From: Betaproteobacteria bacterium
GTDB lineage: Bacteria; Pseudomonadota; Gammaproteobacteria; Burkholderiales; UBA9220
Length of the DNA: 12,346 nt
Reading direction: 5' to 3'
Assembly: GCA_003519965.1 (NCBI GenBank)
Contig: DOVS01000212.1
Span: 1-12,346, forward strand
Of the stretch, positions 8,478 through 12,346 are shown one piece after another. A program made the position numbers and the translations under genes. The notes under the pieces are model-generated. The model was not told the DNA's origin and ran no database searches. It saw only the letters and a list, made by a program, of their open reading frames with translations. Position 1 is the first letter of the stretch. Each line of letters opens with the position of its first letter.

Positions 8478-8712
8478 AGCGGCGCACCATGGCGCCGCTG
8501 GAATCGGTTATCCGTGGGGCGCAATATCATTTTTGCAATCCGTTCCCCATGACGACCTACGCGGAGAGAACGCGCCGAGTTTCCACCGGCGTTTGGACGT
8601 TTGTTCCCGCCTCTCGATTCCCGCCAGCGTTGAATTAGATTCCGGGCGTTGCGTCAACATCGTCAATTCGGAGGAAGCGGCGGAGAAGCTGAGAAACGGG
8701 GCAATCGACTAA
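8449..8712 (+). pseudogene. Open stretch without a start codon; end resembles a DUF982-type protein
   Basis: Between TGA at 8446 and TAA at 8710-8712 this frame stays open for 87 codons but contains no ATG. The last 35 codons or so look most like real coding sequence (LSIPASVELDSGRCV then NIVNSEEAAEKLRNGAID). The pattern P..V.L..G....V.S.EEAA..L resembles the start of DUF982 proteins, small proteins of unknown role, but here it stops just where such proteins continue with a Trp-Pro. A second frame (8393-8638) overlaps most of it and is equally anonymous. I would treat this as degraded coding DNA, with the family suggestion tentative. Confidence 0.22.
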
Positions 8713-8740
8713 AGCGGACCGCAAAGCGAATTCTCCCGCC

Positions 8741-8760
8741 GCCGGTTTCTGGAAACCTGC
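8741..8760. repeat. Hairpin upstream of hfq
   Basis: GCCGGTTT pairs with AAACCTGC across a CTGG loop: an eight-base stem with one mismatch, five of the pairs (GGTTT/AAACC) continuous. It has no T-run after it, so it is not a standard terminator. It overlaps the TG of the candidate extended -10 element that follows. It may be an operator, a weak transcript end structure or chance. Confidence 0.3.
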
Positions 8761-8766
8761 TAGAAT
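8758..8766 (+). promoter_or_regulatory. Candidate extended -10 promoter for hfq (distal)
   Basis: TGC-TAGAAT has the TGn extension and matches five of six bases of the TATAAT consensus. No good -35 is present at the usual distance, which is tolerated by extended -10 promoters. Transcription would start about 75 bases before the hfq ATG. Confidence 0.4.
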
Positions 8767-8777
8767 AGCTAGGTAGG

Positions 8778-8807
8778 CTGTCAACAACAAATTGATTGCA
8801 TTAAAAT
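8778..8807 (+). promoter_or_regulatory. Candidate sigma-70 promoter for hfq (proximal)
   Basis: CTGTCA at 8778-8783 (four of six matches to TTGACA) and TAAAAT at 8802-8807 (five of six to TATAAT) are separated by 18 bases. They lie in a strikingly AT-rich patch in an otherwise GC-rich window. The predicted start is about 30 bases before the hfq ATG, giving a short 5' leader that still includes the GGAG site. Confidence 0.45.
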
Positions 8808-8846
8808 AAATTAATCATACCCATTTGAAAGTGTTCGGAGAAAACT

Positions 8847-9086
8847 ATGAGCAAAGGGCAACTGTTACAAGACCCATTTTTGAACACCCTGCGCAAGGAA
8901 CATGTACCCGTTTCCATTTATTTGGTGAACGGCATCAAACTCCAAGGCCATATCGATTCTTTCGACCAGTATGTCGTGCTGCTAAAAAACTCGGTGACCC
9001 AAATGGTGTACAAACACGCAATTTCCACGGTCGTTCCGGCGCGTCCGGTCAACGTCAATGTTGAGCAGCCCGCCGAATCTCAATGA
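8847..9086 (+). CDS. hfq: Hfq, RNA chaperone
   Basis: Sm-like protein that forms a hexameric ring and pairs small RNAs with their mRNA targets. It is 79 residues and keeps E. coli numbering through the core. The proximal (U-rich RNA) face residues Gln8, Gln41, Tyr42, Lys56 and His57 are present, the last two in the Sm2 motif YKHAIST. The distal-face residues Tyr25, Gly29 and Lys31 are in [11 protein letters not shown]. The rim is RKEH (16-19) rather than RRER of E. coli, a form I associate with betaproteobacteria. The C-terminal tail after residue 68 is only 11 residues, ending in acidic and polar residues. GGAG at 8837-8840, six bases before the ATG, supports this start; an earlier ATG-type frame at 8825 is in another frame and not homologous. 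The TGA overlaps the hflX ATG. Confidence 0.98.
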   Translation: MSKGQLLQDPFLNTLRKEHVPVSIYLVNGIKLQGHIDSFDQYVVLLKNSVTQMVYKHAISTVVPARPVNVNVEQPAESQ

Positions 9087-10207
9087 TTGATCGTCCCGAG
9101 AGCGGCGATATTGCGTTGCTTGTCGCGCTCGACATGGGAGCGGCGGATTACGCGGAACGCGTCGAGGAACTTCGTCTGTTATCGGAAAGCGCCGGTTTAT
9201 GGGTGGCGGGCGTTATCCAGGGTAAACGGCGCCGTCCGGATGCGGCGTTGTTCGCCGGTGCGGGAAAAGTAGAGGAGATCGCCCAAGCGGTTGCCGCCCG
9301 CGATGTTAGTGCGGTGGTCTTTAACCACGACTTGATGCCCGTCCAGGAGCGCAACTTGGAAAGACGCTTGAATTGCCGGGTGATCGACCGCACCAGCCTG
9401 ATTTTGGATATTTTCGCGCAACGAGCGCGCAGCCACGAAGGTAAGCTTCAAGTGGAGCTGGCGCAGCTAGAACATCTGTCGACCCGGCTGGTGCGCGGCT
9501 GGACGCACTTGGAGCGGCAAAAAGGGGGGATTGGCCTGCGCGGTCCCGGCGAAACCCAGTTGGAGACTGACCGCCGTTTGCTGGGAAAGCGCGTCAAGCT
9601 GCTCAAGGAAAAATTGGCCAAGCTCAAACGGCAGCATTCGATACAACGCCGCGCCCGGCGCCGCGCGGATGTACTGTCTGTTTCCCTGGTGGGGTATACT
9701 AACGCCGGCAAATCCACTTTATTTAACGCCCTAACGCATGCCGGGGCCTATGCCGCCGACCAGTTGTTCGCTACGCTGGACACCACGAGCCGCCGGCTGT
9801 ATCTGCCGGCGGCCGGCGCCGCCGTGCTATCGGACACAGTAGGATTTATCCAAGACTTGCCCCATACGCTGGTTGCCGCTTTCCGGGCAACCTTGGACGA
9901 GGCGGTGGAAGCGGACCTGCTACTCCATGTGATCGATATTGGCAGCGGCAACCGGGAACGACAGCAAACGGAAGTTAATAAGGTGTTGGCGGAGATTGGC
10001 GCAGGGGAGATTCCCCAGTTGCTGGTGCTGAATAAAATCGACACGACGGAGATCACCCCGGCAGTGGAGCGGGATGAATATGGTAGAATGACCTGCGTCA
10101 AAGTCAGCGCGAGAACGGGCGACGGCCTAGATTTACTGCGTCAAGCGTTGGCGGAGGCGGCCGTTGCAATTCATGGGGAAAAGCGCTGGTGCGTAGCTGG
10201 CGCGTAA
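9083..10207 (+). CDS. hflX: HflX, ribosome-associated GTPase
   Basis: GTPase that binds the 50S subunit and can split stalled or damaged 70S ribosomes. It is 374 residues. The N-terminal HflX domain (about 1-190) carries the family block [17 protein letters not shown] and [15 protein letters not shown], the glycine-rich [15 protein letters not shown] near 152-166, and a basic coiled segment to about 195. The G domain has GYTNAGKS at 204-211, DTVGF at 251-255, NKID at 317-320 and a G5-like VSARTGDGL. The protein ends about 15 residues after the GTPase fold, so it lacks the C-terminal domain of the 426-residue E. coli protein; short forms are normal in some lineages. The ATG overlaps the hfq stop and has no good Shine-Dalgarno site of its own, so expression is probably coupled to hfq. 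Confidence 0.97.
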   Translation: MIDRPESGDIALLVALDMGAADYAERVEELRLLSESAGLWVAGVIQGKRRRPDAALFAGAGKVEEIAQAVAARDVSAVVFNHDLMPVQERNLERRLNCRVIDRTSLILDIFAQRARSHEGKLQVELAQLEHLSTRLVRGWTHLERQKGGIGLRGPGETQLETDRRLLGKRVKLLKEKLAKLKRQHSIQRRARRRADVLSVSLVGYTNAGKSTLFNALTHAGAYAADQLFATLDTTSRRLYLPAAGAAVLSDTVGFIQDLPHTLVAAFRATLDEAVEADLLLHVIDIGSGNRERQQTEVNKVLAEIGAGEIPQLLVLNKIDTTEITPAVERDEYGRMTCVKVSARTGDGLDLLRQALAEAAVAIHGEKRWCVAGA

Positions 10208-10211
10208 AGCC

Positions 10212-10257
10212 GCGCCAGACGTTGAGCCTTGCTTCTCTAGCGAGCTGGCGCTATTTT
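10212..10257 (+). terminator. Possible weak terminator or attenuator between hflX and hflK
   Basis: GCGCCAG (10212-10218) is perfectly complementary to CTGGCGC (10245-10251), and the second arm is followed by TATTTT. Inside the 26-base loop, TTGC and GCGA can form a short inner stem with one G-U pair. The long loop makes it weaker than a classical intrinsic terminator, so partial read-through into hflK is expected. It may also simply mark an RNA processing point. Confidence 0.35.
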
Positions 10258-10282
10258 CTGCTTAAACACACAGGACACGCTT

Positions 10283-11452
10283 ATGGCTTGGAATGATCCC
10301 CAGTGGGGGGGTAGACGCAATAACGACGGCCCGCCCGATCTGGATGAACTCTGGCGTAAATTCAATCAACGGCTATCCGGGCTGTTTGGCGGCAAGGGCG
10401 GTGGTGGTGGTGGGTCGCCGGCGCGCCGTCTTGGCGGCATCGGCCTGCTTGCCGGCGTCATTGTCGCGGTCTGGTTAGCCAGCGGATTTTATATCGTGAG
10501 TCCGGCGAGTCGTGGCGTGGTGCAGCGCTTCGGTAAATATATCGAGACGACCCGGGAAGGCCCGCACTGGCATCTCCCCTATCCCATCGAGACGGTCACG
10601 GTAATCAACATCGATCAAATTCGCACCGTCCCCATCGGCTACCGCGACAACGTCAAGAACGCAGTACCCAGCGAATCGCTTATGCTGACCGACGACGAGA
10701 ATATCATCGATATTCAATTCGCCGTGCAATACAATTTAAAGAGCGCCAAGAATTATTTGTTCGCTAACCGCAATCCGGACGCGGCGGTGAAGCAGGCGGC
10801 GGAGTCCGCTATTCGAGAAGTCGTCGGTAGAAATAAGATGGATTTCGTGCTCTACGAAGGGCGCGAGGAAGTGGCGGCGCGCGCCGCTAAGCTAATGCAA
10901 AAGATCCTCGATTATTACCGCACCGGGATTAATATCGTCAAGGTCACCATGCAAAATGCACAGCCGCCGGAGCAAGTGCAAGCAGCCTTTGACGACGCTG
11001 TGAAAGCCGGACAAGACAAGGCGCGCTTGAAGAACGAAGGGCAGGCTTACGCCAATGGCGTCATTCCCAAGGCGCGCGGCACCGCCGCCCGTTTGCTGGC
11101 GGAGGCGCAAGGGTATGAGCAGCGCGTCGTCGATACCGCTCAGGGTAACGCCAGCCGCTTCCAGCAAGTGATGGTGGAGTACGACAAAGCGCCGAAAGTT
11201 ACGCGGGAGCGGCTCTATCTCGACGCGATGCAACATGTCTTGAGCAACACCAGCAAGGTGCTGGTCGACCAGAAAGGCGGCCATAACTTATTGTATTTGC
11301 CGCTAGACAAGTTAATGCATCCGGCGGCGCAGCCGCCAAGCCCGGCTACGTCGCCAGCGGCGACGAGCACGGCGCCCCGCGCCACCAAGCCAACCGATAA
11401 CTACCGCTCGCGCTCGGCGTTCCGCAGCCGCGAGCGGGAGGAGCGCCCATGA
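10283..11452 (+). CDS. hflK: HflK, FtsH protease modulator, SPFH-domain membrane protein
   Basis: With HflC it forms a large periplasm-facing cage around the membrane protease FtsH and modulates its activity. The protein is 389 residues. The cytosolic N-terminus is typical of HflK: MAWNDPQWGG, an acidic DLDEL patch, then a glycine tract (Gly39-Gly44). A transmembrane helix covers about 53-72. The SPFH/band-7 domain (about 73-260) shows VQRFGKYIETTREGPHWHLPYPIE and DENIIDIQFAVQYNL. A long Ala/Glu/Gln-rich helix (about 245-310) and LLYLPLDKLM follow. The C-terminal 60 residues or so are Pro/Ala/Ser-rich and end in charged repeats. AGGA at 10272-10275, seven bases upstream, fixes the ATG. The TGA overlaps the hflC ATG (ATGA), consistent with near-equal synthesis of the two partners. 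Confidence 0.97.
   Translation: MAWNDPQWGGRRNNDGPPDLDELWRKFNQRLSGLFGGKGGGGGGSPARRLGGIGLLAGVIVAVWLASGFYIVSPASRGVVQRFGKYIETTREGPHWHLPYPIETVTVINIDQIRTVPIGYRDNVKNAVPSESLMLTDDENIIDIQFAVQYNLKSAKNYLFANRNPDAAVKQAAESAIREVVGRNKMDFVLYEGREEVAARAAKLMQKILDYYRTGINIVKVTMQNAQPPEQVQAAFDDAVKAGQDKARLKNEGQAYANGVIPKARGTAARLLAEAQGYEQRVVDTAQGNASRFQQVMVEYDKAPKVTRERLYLDAMQHVLSNTSKVLVDQKGGHNLLYLPLDKLMHPAAQPPSPATSPAATSTAPRATKPTDNYRSRSAFRSREREERP
11436..11443 (+). promoter_or_regulatory. Strong ribosome-binding site for hflC inside hflK
   Basis: GGGAGGAG lies five bases before the hflC ATG and encodes part of the charged end of HflK. Together with the ATGA overlap it should give hflC efficient independent as well as coupled initiation. 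Confidence 0.7.
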
Positions 11453-12321
11453 GCCAATCCAAGTCCAGTCTTTTTATCGTCGCCGGGTTGGCGGTGCTGT
11501 TGTTGTTGAGTCTGTCGGCATTCACCGTCGATCAACGGCAAAACGCCATCGTTTTCCAGCTTGGCAAGATCGTCTCGGTAAAAACCAATCCCGGACTTTA
11601 TTTTAAAGTCCCTGTGCTGCAAAACGTGCGTTATTTCGACACCCGGATCCGTACTTTCGACTCCATGCCGGAACGCTTTATTACCTCCGAGAAGAAAAAT
11701 GTCATCGTGGATTCCTTCGTCAAATGGCGCGTGGTCGATCCCTTGCAATACTATGTCAGCGTCGGCGGCGACGAGCGTCAGGCCGAAGTTCGGCTGGCGC
11801 AAACGATCAACGATTCGCTGCGCGCCGAGTTCGGCAAGCGGACGGTGCATGACGTTATTTCCGGCGAACGCGATAAAATCATGAGTATTCTTCGCACCAA
11901 AGCCGACTCGGATGCCGAGAAAATGGGCGTTAAGGTGCTGGATGTGCGGCTCAAGCGAGTGGATTTGGCGCCGGCCATCAGCGAATCGGTGTATCGCCGG
12001 ATGGAGGCGGAGCGTAAGCGTGTCGCCAACGAGTTGCGCGCCGAAGGCGCCGCCGATGCGGAAAAAATTCGCGCCGACGCCGACCGTCAGCGCGAGATCA
12101 TTATCGCAGAGGCGTATCGTCAAGCGCAGAAAATTAAAGGGGCGGGCGACGCCAAGGCCGCGGCTATCTATGCGAAAGCGTATCGCCGCAACCCGGAATT
12201 TTATAGTTTTTACCGCAGCCTAGAAGCGTACCGCAATAGCTTCAAGAACAAGAGCGACCTTATGGTGTTGGCGCCTAACTCGGACTTTTTCAAGTATATG
12301 AAGAATCCGAACGTGAAGTAG
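11449..12321 (+). CDS. hflC: HflC, FtsH protease modulator, SPFH-domain membrane protein
   Basis: Partner of HflK in the HflKC-FtsH complex of the inner membrane. The protein is 290 residues. A short N-terminus leads to one transmembrane helix at about 8-25, followed by the SPFH domain (AIVFQLGKIVSVKTNPGLYFKVP around 33-55 and VIVDSFVKWRVVDPLQYY). A long charged Ala/Glu/Arg helix runs from about 180 to 235, and then the conserved end block FYRSLEAYRNSF and PNSDFFKYMK. All are standard for the family, and the length is close to the usual 290-335. The gene is complete, with the TAG stop 25 bases before the window ends. Those last bases show only a marginal GGTGG/CCACC inverted repeat. Confidence 0.97.
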   Translation: MSQSKSSLFIVAGLAVLLLLSLSAFTVDQRQNAIVFQLGKIVSVKTNPGLYFKVPVLQNVRYFDTRIRTFDSMPERFITSEKKNVIVDSFVKWRVVDPLQYYVSVGGDERQAEVRLAQTINDSLRAEFGKRTVHDVISGERDKIMSILRTKADSDAEKMGVKVLDVRLKRVDLAPAISESVYRRMEAERKRVANELRAEGAADAEKIRADADRQREIIIAEAYRQAQKIKGAGDAKAAAIYAKAYRRNPEFYSFYRSLEAYRNSFKNKSDLMVLAPNSDFFKYMKNPNVK

Positions 12322-12346
12322 GGTGGGGCGTGGTTGTCCACCTTCT

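Larger units (their letters stand above)
8008..8846. other. Gene-free stretch between der and hfq, probably decayed coding DNA plus hfq promoter region
   Basis: This is the only gap above 100 bases in the window. No reading frame in it gives a protein I recognise as intact. Bases 8008-8064 are GC-rich and end in a strong ribosome-binding site. Bases 8065-8712 contain stretches with codon choice like the neighbouring genes, but they jump between frames and are cut by stops at 8137 (TAG), 8446 (TGA) and 8475 (TGA), which looks like one or more decayed genes. After 8712 the composition shifts to AT-rich and holds candidate hfq promoters. I find no transposase, terminal inverted repeat, tRNA or integrase relic that would say how the material arrived. 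I also see no convincing terminator directly after der, so hfq may receive some read-through from the upstream operon. Confidence 0.6.

Noticed and set aside
8480..8497. CGGCGC/GCGCCG perfect inverted repeat with a six-base loop
   Set aside because: Short GC palindromes are expected by chance in this composition, and no T-run or nearby gene end gives it a role.
8008..8846. Mobile element or CRISPR in the der-hfq gap
   Set aside because: No terminal inverted repeats, target duplications, transposase-like frames or regularly spaced repeats could be found by eye.
11401..12123. A 240-codon open frame on the - strand opposite hflC
   Set aside because: It mirrors the GC-rich codon pattern of hflC, has no recognisable domains, and lies under a clearly real, conserved gene.
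12322..12342. GGTGG/CCACC inverted repeat after hflC as a terminator
   Set aside because: Only five pairs with an 11-base loop, and the window ends before any T-run can be judged.

Overview
The window is a dense run of housekeeping genes, all on the + strand, from a proteobacterium. Left to right: the 3' part of rlmN, a PilW/PilF-type TPR protein gene, rodZ, ispG, hisS, a yfgM-like gene, bamB, der, a gene-free stretch of about 840 bases, then hfq, hflX, hflK and hflC. The first eight genes follow the rlmN-pilF-rodZ-ispG-hisS-yfgM-bamB-der order known from gamma- and betaproteobacteria. The last four are the hfq-hflX-hflK-hflC block. Having der directly upstream of hfq, an Hfq rim sequence RKEH, and an HflX that stops soon after its GTPase domain all recall betaproteobacteria. 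The short (364 aa) IspG is closer in layout to the E. coli form. I therefore place the source as a betaproteobacterium or an early-branching gammaproteobacterium and cannot go further from sequence alone.

Region 1 (1-8007) reads as one transcription unit. Stop and start codons overlap at rlmN/pilW (GTGA), pilW/rodZ (ATGA) and yfgM/bamB. The remaining gaps are 6, 44, 15 and 17 bases, and I see no terminator in any of them. The products cover 23S rRNA/tRNA methylation (RlmN), type IV pilus assembly (PilW), cell shape (RodZ), isoprenoid precursor synthesis (IspG), histidine tRNA charging (HisS), envelope protein handling (YfgM, BamB) and 50S subunit assembly (Der).

Region 2 (8008-8846) is the only accessory-like part. 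It has no intact gene that I recognise. It opens with the strongest ribosome-binding site in the window (AAGGAGG), followed by a reading frame that stops after 24 codons. After that come several stop-limited stretches with coding-like codon choice in different frames, which looks like decayed gene remains. One stretch may be left from a YciI-like protein and one from a DUF982-like protein; both are weak calls from memory. The last 110 bases turn AT-rich and carry two candidate sigma-70 promoters for hfq.

Region 3 (8847-12321) holds hfq, hflX, hflK and hflC. hfq/hflX and hflK/hflC overlap by ATGA. A 75-base gap between hflX and hflK contains a hairpin followed by a T-rich run, which could act as a partial terminator. 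HflK and HflC are the membrane-anchored SPFH pair that controls FtsH proteolysis.

I found no tRNA or rRNA gene, CRISPR array, transposase, integrase, defence system or obvious new multi-gene system. The point most worth following up is the decayed stretch between der and hfq; the rest is conserved core genome.
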